Source: Castellaniella sp. (lineage in GTDB: Bacteria > Pseudomonadota > Gammaproteobacteria > Burkholderiales > Burkholderiaceae_B). Taken from it: a DNA stretch of 40,847 nucleotides. The position numbers and the translations under genes were made by a program. The notes beneath the pieces were generated by a model. It had not been told where the DNA came from. It did not search any database and saw only the letters and a program-made list of their open reading frames with translations. Of this stretch, positions 8,760 through 17,198 are shown piece after piece. The stretch lies in NCBI RefSeq assembly GCF_004321985.1, contig NZ_SCQN01000017.1:1-40847 (forward strand), written 5' to 3'. Every line of letters begins with the position of its first letter. Position 1 is the stretch's first letter.

Positions 8760-9212
8760 TCAGCCGATTGGAAGCAGTTTCCTGCCGCTATTTCCCGACC
8801 TCTTGGGTAAGGACAATTCCAGCACACCGTCAGAATATTTGGCGGTGGACTTTGAATCGTCAATCTCATGCGCCAAGGTGAAGCTGCGGGATTGGACGCC
8901 AAAATAACGCTCCCGACGTACGACTGATTCACCGTCTTTCTTCTCGGTCTCGTGCTTCGCCTCGGCGGAGATGGTTACCTGGTTGCCCTCGATGGCGACC
9001 TTGACGTCTTCCTTCTTTACGCCAGGTAGCTCTGCCTTTACGGTATAGCTCTGATCTGTCTCGGAGACATCCATCTTGATAAGTGGTTCGGCTTCAAAAT
9101 TACCGAATACCGGTCGTACGCGGAGATCCCTCAAAAGATCTTCGAAGTTCCGCAATGGCAAGAAATTGGCAATTTCGTTGAAAGGATCAAGCTGCATCAG
9201 ATTGTTGGCCAT
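8760..9212 (-). CDS. Hsp20 / alpha-crystallin family small heat-shock protein
   Basis: This is a 150-residue holdase chaperone of the cytoplasm. The alpha-crystallin domain spans about 43-145: PLIKMDVSETDQSYTVKAEL, then PGVKKEDVKVAIEGN, then a YFGVQSRSFTLAHEID segment and the A-x-Y-x-DGVLELSLPK strand. I chose the ATG at 9212 (MANNLMQLDPF), because the GTG four codons upstream has no better ribosome binding site. A perfect 12-bp inverted repeat (9265-9291) and an FNR/FixK-type site (9342-9355) lie in the leader and promoter region. This suggests oxygen-linked rather than purely heat control. It is followed by the DksA/TraR-like gene. Confidence 0.95.
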   Translation of the reverse strand: MANNLMQLDPFNEIANFLPLRNFEDLLRDLRVRPVFGNFEAEPLIKMDVSETDQSYTVKAELPGVKKEDVKVAIEGNQVTISAEAKHETEKKDGESVVRRERYFGVQSRSFTLAHEIDDSKSTAKYSDGVLELSLPKRSGNSGRKLLPIG

Positions 9213-9264
9213 GATTGATCTCACAAAGAAAAATCTCGAATTTCGCCGTCTTCCATCGAATGAA

Positions 9265-9291
9265 CATAAGCGCCAAATGTTGGCGCTTATG
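9265..9291. promoter_or_regulatory. Perfect 12-bp inverted repeat with 3-nt loop in the hsp20 leader
   Basis: The arms 9265-9276 (CATAAGCGCCAA) and 9280-9291 are exactly complementary with only three bases between them. The repeat lies about 55-80 bases upstream of the hsp20 start and 50 bp downstream of the FNR-like box. It is not followed by a T-run on either strand, so it is not a standard terminator. It could be a hairpin in the hsp20 leader RNA or a repressor operator. Confidence 0.6.
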
Positions 9292-9341
9292 TCTGGAACG
9301 CGGCGCGTACAATCATGTTATTCCTGCGAAAGCAGCGGCAG

Positions 9342-9355
9342 TTGACAAATATCAA
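9342..9355 (-). promoter_or_regulatory. FNR/FixK-type binding site upstream of hsp20
   Basis: The minus strand reads TTGATATTTGTCAA, matching TTGAT-N4-ATCAA in nine of ten conserved positions and TTGA-N6-(T/G)CAA fully. It lies 130 bp upstream of the Hsp20 start codon, leaving room for a transcript leader that contains the inverted repeat. Confidence 0.75.
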
Positions 9356-9451
9356 AAATCTGTCTTTCTTCAAGGCAAGGTCAGGAAATTTCGAGTCGGG
9401 CCCCGACTGAACAATCTGCTGTGTGGCCGGAATCACTGGAGCACAAGGGCA

Positions 9452-10507
9452 TCAGGCATTGCTGATGATGACTTTCAGGGCATTCTCCGAGGCCGCATTG
9501 CCGAACACCTCGTAGGCCCTCAAGATCTGATCGAGTTTGAAGTGGTGGGTAATCAGGGCCTCGGGCATCAACTGCTTCGACTCGACCGTTTTAAGCAGCA
9601 TTGGCGTCGTATTGGTGTTGACCAAACCGGTGGTCAGGGTGATGTTCTGAATCCACAGCTTCTGGAGCTCAAGTTCGACACCTTTTCCGTGAACGCCGAT
9701 ATTGGCTATATGCCCGCCGGGGCGGACTATCCGCTGACATATATTGAAAGTCTGTGGTATTCCAACCGCTTCGATCGCAACATCAACTCCGTCCTTTGTT
9801 TGTGCGAGAATCGCTTTGACGGCGTCGCCGTCGGCGCTATTCACGACATCCGTTGCACCGAACTTTCTGGCGGTATCCAGTCGGAAATGGTCTGTGTCCA
9901 CCATGATGATCTTGCCGGGCGAATAAAGTTTGGCGGTCAATAATGCAGCCATCCCTATTGGGCCGGCCCCGATGATGGCAACCACATCCCCGGGTTTTAC
10001 GGCACCGCTGAGAACGCCTATTTCAAAGCCTGTGGGAAAGATATCGCTGAGCATGACGAGCGCCTCCTCGTCCTTCCCGGCTGCGATGGGGTATAAGCTA
10101 TTGTCGGCGTGTGGGATTCTTACATACTCCGCCTGCGTTCCATCGATCAGGTGTCCAAGTATCCAGCCCCCATCCTCGCAATGGGCGTACATTTGCCTTT
10201 TGCAATACCCGCATCGCCCGCAGGAAGTGATGCATGAAATGAGTACGTGGTCAGATTTTTTGAAGCCGCGGACGGCACTACCGACCTCTTCGATAATTCC
10301 GACCCCCTCGTGACCCAGTATCCTTCCACTGCCAACGGCAGGCACATCACCCTTGAGAATGTGCAGATCGGTGCCGCAAATGGTGGTCTTGGTGATCTTT
10401 ACGAGTGCGTCGGTCGGATGCAGGATTTCTGGAGTGGGAACCGTTTCCCATGCTATTTTTCCTGGGCCGAGGTAGACAAGTGCCTTCATGGTGGGTTGGC
10501 GGGCCAT
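9452..10507 (-). CDS. Zinc-dependent alcohol dehydrogenase (medium-chain family)
   Basis: This 351-residue cytoplasmic NAD(P)-dependent oxidoreductase would interconvert alcohols and aldehydes or ketones. Catalytic zinc ligands are Cys44 (TTICGTDLH) and His66-Glu67 (GHEGVG). Structural zinc ligands are Cys96, Cys99, Cys102 and Cys110. The Rossmann motif is GAGPIG near residue 181, and VDTDHFRLDTARKFGA follows, with an acidic residue that favours NAD. The start ATG follows an AGGGAG ribosome binding site. An FNR-like site lies 75 bp upstream, which fits a fermentative role under low oxygen. The exact substrate (ethanol or a secondary alcohol) cannot be read from the sequence. Confidence 0.94.
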   Translation of the reverse strand: MARQPTMKALVYLGPGKIAWETVPTPEILHPTDALVKITKTTICGTDLHILKGDVPAVGSGRILGHEGVGIIEEVGSAVRGFKKSDHVLISCITSCGRCGYCKRQMYAHCEDGGWILGHLIDGTQAEYVRIPHADNSLYPIAAGKDEEALVMLSDIFPTGFEIGVLSGAVKPGDVVAIIGAGPIGMAALLTAKLYSPGKIIMVDTDHFRLDTARKFGATDVVNSADGDAVKAILAQTKDGVDVAIEAVGIPQTFNICQRIVRPGGHIANIGVHGKGVELELQKLWIQNITLTTGLVNTNTTPMLLKTVESKQLMPEALITHHFKLDQILRAYEVFGNAASENALKVIISNA

Positions 10508-10581
10508 ATCGATCTCCCTGGTGTCGTTCGGTATTGTTCCGTGGCAGTGTCTAAAGATTAGATGAACGATAGGGGGCGATG

Positions 10582-10595
10582 TTGACGATGATCAA
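10582..10595 (-). promoter_or_regulatory. FNR/FixK-type binding site upstream of the alcohol dehydrogenase
   Basis: The minus strand reads TTGATCATCGTCAA, nine of ten conserved bases of TTGAT-N4-ATCAA. The site sits in the 120-bp gap between mgtA and adh, 75 bp upstream of the adh start, a good distance for activation. Confidence 0.78.
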
Positions 10596-10627
10596 ATAGG
10601 TGTGGAATAGGTCGTATGTTGCGCGAC

Positions 10628-13198
10628 TCAGATCCGCTCGGGAGCAAGCCTGGAACGGTAGAAGCAAGCCTTTACGACTTGAGCCATCGCCAGATACAGG
10701 GATACCAGGATGACCAGAGCCAGAAAGTAGCGCCAAGGCAGTGCGGTAAAGCCGAAGAGCTCAGCTAGCGGCGAAAAAGGAATGGCTGCGGCGGCGAGAA
10801 GGATGCTGATCGCCGCGAGCCACAGCGCCGGGTGCGGGCGGCTGAGAAAAGGATTGCCTCTTGTTCGAATGACAAAAATCACGAGAATCTGTGTTGCCAA
10901 AGACTCGATGAACCAGCCAGTCTGGAAGAGACTCTCGTCGGCTTTCAGGACCGTCAATAGCAGATAGAACGTCGCAAAATCGAACAATGAGCTGACTGGG
11001 CCGAGCACCATCATGAAATTGCGCAGCAATTTGATATCCCAATGCTGCGGAGTGGCGATTTCGACTGCATCGACCTCATCGAGAGGAATTACTGTTTCCG
11101 ATAGATCATACAGGATGTTATTAAGCAGTACTTGGGTTGGGAGCATGGGCAGGAAGGGCAGGAACAATGCAGCGCCAGCCATGCTGAACATATTGCCGAA
11201 GTTTGAACTGGTACCCATCATGATGTACTTGCGAATATTCGCAAAGGTTCTGCGTCCTTCGGTGACGCCAAACTCGAGCATGGATAAATCGTGCTTCAGC
11301 ATGATAAGGTCTGCCGAAGCCTTGGCTACATCGACGGCCGTATCCACCGAGATGCTGACATCGGCGCTGTGCAGTGCTGGGGCGTCGTTGATCCCGTCTG
11401 CCATGAATCCGACCACATGGCCTCGTTTCTGTAAAGCGAGGATCAGCCGATTTTTCTGTATGGGGCTGACACGACAAAATAGATTGGCGGATTCTACCTG
11501 GAGAAGCAAGGCGTGATCGTCCAGTTTGGCGATCTGATTTCCCATCAGCATGCCGGTCACCGAGACACCCAGCTCCTTGCAGACGTGTTGTGCGACGAGT
11601 TCGCTGTCTCCAGTCAGGATCTTCACCGCAATCCCCCTGCTCGACAGGTTGCGAATTGCCTCGCCAGCGTCTTTTTTAGGGGGATCCAGGAATGCGGCGT
11701 AGCCGGCGAATATAAGGTCATTTTCGTCGGCGATTGTCGCGTCGACAGTATCGATCGGCACCTTCTTCCACGCAACTCCCAGTACACGATGGCCAGCCTC
11801 GCTGAGCCTGTTCAGCGTTTGCCGTGCGAGGGCAAGAGATTCGTCTGACCAGGGTATTTCCTGTGATCCGGTACCCTCGTAGCAACCGCAGTGTGCCAGC
11901 ATGTCTTCGGGAGCACCTTTCACGATCAGGAAATTATCATCCGAATGCCGTAGCAGTACGGACAATCGCCGTCGCTGGAAATCGAATGGGACCTCGTCGA
12001 GCTTGTTCCATTCGGTGATGTCCATTGATTCATGAGCAAGGATGGCGTCTTCCAGAGGAGTATGTACCCCTGCTTCAAAGCGGCTGTTGAGGTAGGCCAG
12101 CTCCAATACATGGCCATTGTCCTGTCCGGTGATATCAACGTGGCAAGCCAGGCTGATATTCGCCTCGGTAAGCGTGCCTGTCTTGTCGGTGCACAGGGTG
12201 TCCATGGCACCAAGATTCTGCATGGCGGATAACCGCTTTACGATGACCCCGTGTTTGGCAAGCCGCAGTGCGCCGCGTGACAGTGTGACGGTCACCACCA
12301 TGGGCAATAATTCTGGCGTCAGCCCGACGGCCAGAGCCAAGGAAAAGAGAAACGACTCGAGCCACTGACGGTTGGCGAGTCCATTGGCCAGAAGCACGAA
12401 CAGCACCAGCGAGAGAGTGATGCGCAAAATCAGATAACCGAAGCGGCGTATCCCCTCATCAAACGCCGTCGGAGGGTGGTCCTCGGAAATGATGTCACCC
12501 ACCATACCTAGCTGGGTGTGTTCTCCCGTCTTGACTATCAGTACCGACCCGATTCCAGAAAGAACACTTGATCCCATGAAAACGGCATTTGCGGCACAGT
12601 CCAGGGCGTCTTCATTGGGGATGGCATCCGCATGCTTTTCGGCCGGGAACGACTCGCCGGTCAATGCCGCCTGCTGAATAAACAGATCCGTCGCACTGAG
12701 CACCAACCCATCAGCGGGAACCAGGCTACCAGCCGACAGGCCGATCACGTCGCCGGGTACCAGGTTTTCGGCCGGCATTTCTTGGTCAATGCCGTCGCGC
12801 CGAACGGTCACTGTCAAGGCCACAGACTTTCGCAGTTTTTCGGCTGCCATCTCAGCCCTGTGCTCCTGCAGATAGTCGAACGTGACACTCAGTACAACCA
12901 TGGTCGCAATAATGCTGGCGCTCGTGGCGTCGCCCACCACGGCGGATACTCCTCCCGCAACCAGAAGCAGCAAAACCAATGGATTACGCAAACGGCCCAG
13001 GATTTCGAAAAATGGGCTCCTGTGCACGGGTGCGCTTAATCGGTTCGGACCATATATACGCAAGCGTCGTTGCGCTTCTGCGTTGGTCAGGCCGTCTGAA
13101 GAGGAACTCAACTCGTCCTGTGTGGATGCAAGCCTCCACCATGCGCCAGAGAGTGGTCCGGATTCGGAGGCCGCTGCTTTTGCATTTTTATTGAACAT
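10628..13198 (-). CDS. mgtA: Magnesium-translocating P-type ATPase, MgtA/MgtB type
   Basis: This 856-residue inner-membrane P3B ATPase would import Mg2+. It has TGES at about 180-183, phosphorylation site CTDKTGTLTE with Asp338, and the MgtA-specific hinge GFMADGINDAPALHSADVSIS. The C-terminal membrane part contains the characteristic GTSSNFGNMFSM and LLNNILYDLSET segments. The start is ten bases downstream of the stop of the acyl-CoA synthetase/GNAT gene, so the two form an operon, probably driven from the site at 15965-15978. No Mg2+-sensing leader is visible directly upstream, which fits operon control rather than classical magnesium starvation control. It is the second P-type ATPase of this stress block. 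Confidence 0.94.
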   Translation of the reverse strand: MFNKNAKAAASESGPLSGAWWRLASTQDELSSSSDGLTNAEAQRRLRIYGPNRLSAPVHRSPFFEILGRLRNPLVLLLLVAGGVSAVVGDATSASIIATMVVLSVTFDYLQEHRAEMAAEKLRKSVALTVTVRRDGIDQEMPAENLVPGDVIGLSAGSLVPADGLVLSATDLFIQQAALTGESFPAEKHADAIPNEDALDCAANAVFMGSSVLSGIGSVLIVKTGEHTQLGMVGDIISEDHPPTAFDEGIRRFGYLILRITLSLVLFVLLANGLANRQWLESFLFSLALAVGLTPELLPMVVTVTLSRGALRLAKHGVIVKRLSAMQNLGAMDTLCTDKTGTLTEANISLACHVDITGQDNGHVLELAYLNSRFEAGVHTPLEDAILAHESMDITEWNKLDEVPFDFQRRRLSVLLRHSDDNFLIVKGAPEDMLAHCGCYEGTGSQEIPWSDESLALARQTLNRLSEAGHRVLGVAWKKVPIDTVDATIADENDLIFAGYAAFLDPPKKDAGEAIRNLSSRGIAVKILTGDSELVAQHVCKELGVSVTGMLMGNQIAKLDDHALLLQVESANLFCRVSPIQKNRLILALQKRGHVVGFMADGINDAPALHSADVSISVDTAVDVAKASADLIMLKHDLSMLEFGVTEGRRTFANIRKYIMMGTSSNFGNMFSMAGAALFLPFLPMLPTQVLLNNILYDLSETVIPLDEVDAVEIATPQHWDIKLLRNFMMVLGPVSSLFDFATFYLLLTVLKADESLFQTGWFIESLATQILVIFVIRTRGNPFLSRPHPALWLAAISILLAAAAIPFSPLAELFGFTALPWRYFLALVILVSLYLAMAQVVKACFYRSRLAPERI

Positions 13199-13208
13199 CA
13201 GTATGCCG

Positions 13209-15896
13209 TCAGGTACAACGGTCGGTATTCAGTTTCAGATGAATGTCGATCAGACCATCGCGAGGCGCGGACAGCGCAAAACCGAATTTCCTGGCCAGGC
13301 CAAGCATGCGAAAATTGTCAACCAGAACAGTACCGACCATGCAGGCCGTGTCGCGCTCACGACAATAGCGAATGGCCTTGGATAGCAACTTTGAACCCAG
13401 GCCGCTGGATTTCAGCGCTGAACTCACTGCGAGTCCCACTTCCGCCTGCTGATTATCAGGGTCAAAAATCAGTCGCACTTCGCCCACGATCACTTCGCTC
13501 TCGGATCCGCCCTGACTGACTGCCACTAGTGTCATTTCCCTGCTGTAGTCAATTTGGGTGACTCTTGCCAGTTCGGATTGAGCCAGCTGGCGTACTGCGC
13601 AAAAGAAGCGATTATGGGCGTCCTCCGCATTCAGAGTCTGCAGAAAAAACTGGTACGATCGTGCGTCAGATGGGAGAATCGGGCGCAATAAGAGCGGACC
13701 TGTCCCGTGCTCCAGCATTTCCTCGAGCTCTTTAGGGTAAGGCCGAATGGCCAGGCGATCGGTCCCTTGCAATAGGGATGGTGCAACCCTTATTCGCGCG
13801 TCAAGCGCCATCACCCCGTTCTCATCCAGCAATAGCGGGTTGATGTCCAGCTCGACCATCTCCGGAATATCCACGATCAATTGAGAAAGTGCGACCATCG
13901 TCCGATATAGATTCGGCAAATCGGCTGCAGGGTGATTCCGGTAACCCTGCAGCAACTTGAATACGCGTGTACGGGCTGCCAGATCTTCGGCGAGAGCCAT
14001 GTTCAAAGGAGGCAGACTTACCGAGCGGTCGTTGATCACTTGTGTGGCAACGCCTCCTTGGCCGAATAAAACGATCGGGCCGAATGTCTGGTCTTCAGCC
14101 ATGCCCAGAATCAGTTCGTGCGCGTCGGGCCGATTGATCATGGCCTGGACGGTGAAGCCGGTAAGCCGAGCGTCGGGGCGACTCTGGCTCACCTGAGACA
14201 CCATGTTCCTTGCGGCTATGCGAACGTGCTCTACGGATTCCAGGTTGAGAGCGACTCCGCCGACATCGGACTTATGAGTGATATCTGGAGAAAGGATCTT
14301 CAGGGCGACGGGAAATCCGATTTGCTGTGCGAGGACCGCTGCGACCTCGATTGTGGATGCGACTCGAGTTTCAACCACCGGAATGCCGTAGGCTGCCAGT
14401 ACCGATTTGGCTTCCGCCTCGTCCAGCAAGCTGCGCTGATCCGCAAGGGCTTTTTCTACGATCCTTCTTACCTGCTCGGTATCGACCGTCAGACCTACGG
14501 GCCGTGAAGGAGGTGTCTCAAGCAATAACTCCTGATTCCTTCGGTAGGCCAGCAGGTACAAGAAGGCCTGCACGGCTTCCTCGGGGGTCTGATAGGTGGG
14601 TATGCCGGCTCGGCTGAAGACCTGCCTGGCAGCCGAGACCCCCAGTCCACCGAGCCAGCATCCAAAGGTATTGCGCGGTGAGGCGGCAATTAGCGGTGCG
14701 CATTCTCGGGCGATTTCTTCGCTTTGCACGATTGCCGTGGGAGCATGCATGAAAAGCAGGGAATCGGATCCTCCATCACCCAATAGGACAGACAGTGTCT
14801 CGTGGTAACGCTCGACGGGCGCGTCGCCTATGATGTCGATCGGGTTTGCCTTGGACCAGGTAGACGGTAGTATGGCGTCAAGTTTTCGTCTTGTGTCGTC
14901 TGTCAAGGCGACCAGTTCCTCTCCGGCGAGGCTCAAAGCGTCGGCCGCCATGACTCCGGGGCCTCCACCATTGGTCATAATGATCAGTTTATCCCCGCGC
15001 AGAGGTTTCGCGCGTGATAAGGTTTCTATTGCACTGAATAAATCCTGCGTTGTATTGACCCGCAGCATGCCTGCCCGCCTGATTGCCGCGTCGAATACGA
15101 TATCCGATCCGGCCATGGCCCCTGTATGCGATGTCGCCGCTGCGGCTCCTGCTGCCGATCGCCCCGCCTTGACGACTATGACGGGCTTATTGCGGGCGGC
15201 CGCACGGGCGGCCGACATGAATTTGCGCGCATGCTTGATGGATTCAATGTACAGAAGGATGCTTCTGGTGTCCGGGTCGCTGGCGAGGTAATCCAGTATG
15301 TCCCCGAAATCGATGTCGGCGCTATTGCCGATCGAAATGAATTTTGAGAAGCCGATGGTATTTTCTGCCGCCCAATCCAACACCGCTGTCGTCAGGGCCC
15401 CAGACTGCGAGACGAAGGCGATCTTTCCGGGCGATGCGGTGGACTCGGCGAAACTGGCATTAAGTCCAAGACCGGGAATGATCAGTCCTATGCAATTGGG
15501 CCCCAGGATCCTCAGTAGATGAGGCTGCGCTGCTTCCAGCATGGCTCGCTGGGCATCCACCCCATTTCCGGTGCAATCCGCCTCCAGCCCCGCCGTCAGC
15601 ACGATTGCAGCTTTGGTGCCCAGGTGTCCTAGCTGTTTGATCAAATCGGGTACAGTGGCAGGCGGAGTGCATACGATCGCCAGATCGGGAACGGTGGGCA
15701 GTGCTGAGAGGTCGTGAAAGGCGGGAAGGCCGGCAATGCGCTCGTGCTTTGGGTTTACCGGCAGGATAGGTCCTCCGAAGCCGCCTCGTATCAGATTGAG
15801 CATCACTATCGATCCCACGCTATGGGGGCGATCCGTGGCGCCTATGACGGCGATGGAACGGGGGCGGAACAGATAATCTAGATTGCGTATGGTCAT
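13209..15896 (-). CDS. ADP-forming acyl-CoA synthetase fused to GNAT acetyltransferase (Pat/YfiQ-like)
   Basis: This 895-residue cytoplasmic protein has four parts in order: a CoA-binding Rossmann domain (LFRPRSIAVIGATD), succinyl-CoA-ligase-like domains (CIGLIIPGLGLNASFA, SQSGALTTAVLDWA), an ATP-grasp domain (VALKILSPDITHKSDVGGV, LILGMAEDQTFGP), and a C-terminal GNAT domain. The GNAT domain has the acetyl-CoA loop region SSGLGSKLLSKAI. This is the architecture of the lysine acetyltransferase Pat/YfiQ. The segment SHTGAMAGSD retains a histidine at the place where ADP-forming synthetases carry their phosphohistidine, so ligase activity is possible. I use the ATG beginning MTIRNL; a TTG lies six codons upstream. 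The gene lies between the FNR-like regulator gene and mgtA, with an FNR-type site just upstream. Confidence 0.9.
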   Translation of the reverse strand: MTIRNLDYLFRPRSIAVIGATDRPHSVGSIVMLNLIRGGFGGPILPVNPKHERIAGLPAFHDLSALPTVPDLAIVCTPPATVPDLIKQLGHLGTKAAIVLTAGLEADCTGNGVDAQRAMLEAAQPHLLRILGPNCIGLIIPGLGLNASFAESTASPGKIAFVSQSGALTTAVLDWAAENTIGFSKFISIGNSADIDFGDILDYLASDPDTRSILLYIESIKHARKFMSAARAAARNKPVIVVKAGRSAAGAAAATSHTGAMAGSDIVFDAAIRRAGMLRVNTTQDLFSAIETLSRAKPLRGDKLIIMTNGGGPGVMAADALSLAGEELVALTDDTRRKLDAILPSTWSKANPIDIIGDAPVERYHETLSVLLGDGGSDSLLFMHAPTAIVQSEEIARECAPLIAASPRNTFGCWLGGLGVSAARQVFSRAGIPTYQTPEEAVQAFLYLLAYRRNQELLLETPPSRPVGLTVDTEQVRRIVEKALADQRSLLDEAEAKSVLAAYGIPVVETRVASTIEVAAVLAQQIGFPVALKILSPDITHKSDVGGVALNLESVEHVRIAARNMVSQVSQSRPDARLTGFTVQAMINRPDAHELILGMAEDQTFGPIVLFGQGGVATQVINDRSVSLPPLNMALAEDLAARTRVFKLLQGYRNHPAADLPNLYRTMVALSQLIVDIPEMVELDINPLLLDENGVMALDARIRVAPSLLQGTDRLAIRPYPKELEEMLEHGTGPLLLRPILPSDARSYQFFLQTLNAEDAHNRFFCAVRQLAQSELARVTQIDYSREMTLVAVSQGGSESEVIVGEVRLIFDPDNQQAEVGLAVSSALKSSGLGSKLLSKAIRYCRERDTACMVGTVLVDNFRMLGLARKFGFALSAPRDGLIDIHLKLNTDRCT

Positions 15897-15964
15897 TATG
15901 AATATCTGTTGCAATCTGGGTTATTCGTAGTCTTTCCAGCGTACTCCGGAGGCCAGCGGATGTA

Positions 15965-15978
15965 TTGCGCAATATCAA
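15965..15978 (-). promoter_or_regulatory. FixK-type binding site upstream of the acs/GNAT-mgtA operon
   Basis: The minus strand reads TTGATATTGCGCAA, an exact match to the FixK-style consensus TTGA-N6-(T/G)CAA with a perfect TTGAT half-site. It lies between the stop of the regulator gene (16001) and the start of the synthetase gene, about 70 bp upstream of the latter. Confidence 0.62.
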
Positions 15979-16000
15979 GTTTCCAGAACAGAAGCTGGAA

Positions 16001-16762
16001 TCACTCAGAAGTGCCTCGATGTAACAAGGGCTGGCCGTCGCCGCACAGGTCAACCAGACGATCGGCACGCAGAATGCGCACTTCCTTGCCTCGCACGGCA
16101 AGAATGTCTTTTGCCTGCATACGGCTGAACTCGCGGCTAACCGTCTCAAGTGTCAGGCCAAGATAGCTGGCCAGATCACGACGAGACATCGGCAGCGTCA
16201 GATTGAGCGGATCTCGGGACAACCGATCACAGCGGCTGGCAAAACTGCGAAGGAACATGGCAAGTCGCACTTGTGCCAGTGTCTTGCCCATGATGATCAG
16301 ATGCTCCAGATTGGTGTCAGCCCACCTGCTGACCATTTGTTGCAGCTGCTGATGCAGGATAGGGAATTTTTCCAAAATTGGCTGCAGGCGTGCATGCGGA
16401 ATTGCCCAGATGTTGGAAGACTCCAGGGCCTCCGCCGTACCGAGGTAGAAATCCTTACCCAAACCGCCGATGCCCACGATCTCGCCAGGCAGATGGAAAC
16501 CAAGCACCTGCTCTCCGCCAGCGGGGTCCGCTACAGACGTCTTCAGTGATCCGGATCGCACGATATATAGAGCGCGGGAGGGATCGCCTTGATGGAATAC
16601 TGCCTCGCGGTGCTCGTACAGGCGCTTGTCGCCTATGAGTGGATCCAGCTGGTCCAAGTCTGTGGCGCCAATGCTGGTGGGCAAGCGGACTTGGCTGAGC
16701 GCAAATGACGTGTAACTATGCCGCAGCGAATCGACATCCGCAATAATGATTCCGAAGTCCAC
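16001..16762 (-). CDS. Crp/Fnr-family regulator lacking the Fe-S cysteines
   Basis: This 253-residue protein resembles E. coli FNR along its length. It has a cyclic-nucleotide-like effector domain (GEQVLGFHLPGEIVGIGGLG), a dimer helix, and an HTH at about 195-225 reading MSRRDLASYLGLTLETVSREF. ETVSR is the FNR-type recognition helix, where Glu and Arg read TTGAT half-sites. The N-terminal cysteine cluster is missing: SQVRLP stands where FNR has SQLCIP, and NIWAIP where it has the internal cysteine. Only two cysteines remain, in other places. The GTG at 16762 is chosen because GGAGG lies six bases upstream and the length then matches FNR; an upstream ATG would add 25 unrelated residues. It should sense something other than oxygen by an Fe-S cluster, such as NO via heme as in DNR, or be controlled by its own transcription, as FixK is. 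Confidence 0.92.
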   Translation of the reverse strand: MDFGIIIADVDSLRHSYTSFALSQVRLPTSIGATDLDQLDPLIGDKRLYEHREAVFHQGDPSRALYIVRSGSLKTSVADPAGGEQVLGFHLPGEIVGIGGLGKDFYLGTAEALESSNIWAIPHARLQPILEKFPILHQQLQQMVSRWADTNLEHLIIMGKTLAQVRLAMFLRSFASRCDRLSRDPLNLTLPMSRRDLASYLGLTLETVSREFSRMQAKDILAVRGKEVRILRADRLVDLCGDGQPLLHRGTSE

Positions 16763-17198
16763 GGGTACCCTCCAGCGCCGCAGCGAATGCCCAAGCAATA
16801 CTAGAGATCGTACTTGGCTTCCATCTAGCCACGGCAAAACTTAGTGACGCCATCGGCCTGCCTGAACGTCACTCGAATTGTAGTCACTTTCCGAGGCTGA
16901 TCAAGGTCGGTTAGAGCCAGTTGGCATCCTTCCGGAGCTACCGGTATCGCAGTCCACCATGAGCCCGATTTTCCTCCGGGTGCGGCCAGGGCAGCGGCAC
17001 CTGTCGGTCTTGCCGCAGCGCATGCAGCCGCTATCTAGCGTCCTCGAATCTGATGCATCTCAATTTTCACCCGTTGATCCAGCACTATGCTTCATCAATG
17101 GAACGCCTGACTAGGCTGAAGACTACACGACTTCGCGCTGCGCAGGATGATAGGCATCCTGCCCGTAGGGTCTGTGACTTACGAGGCTGAGAACACGC
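16763..17198. other. Intergenic region between the FNR-like regulator and the kinase fusion
   Basis: This 436-bp gap serves divergent genes. It contains a perfect 8-bp inverted repeat with a 5-bp loop (GCAGGATG at 17142-17149, CATCCTGC at 17155-17162), about 40 bp upstream of the plus-strand gene. No FNR-type site, RNA gene or convincing ORF was seen. Confidence 0.5.
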
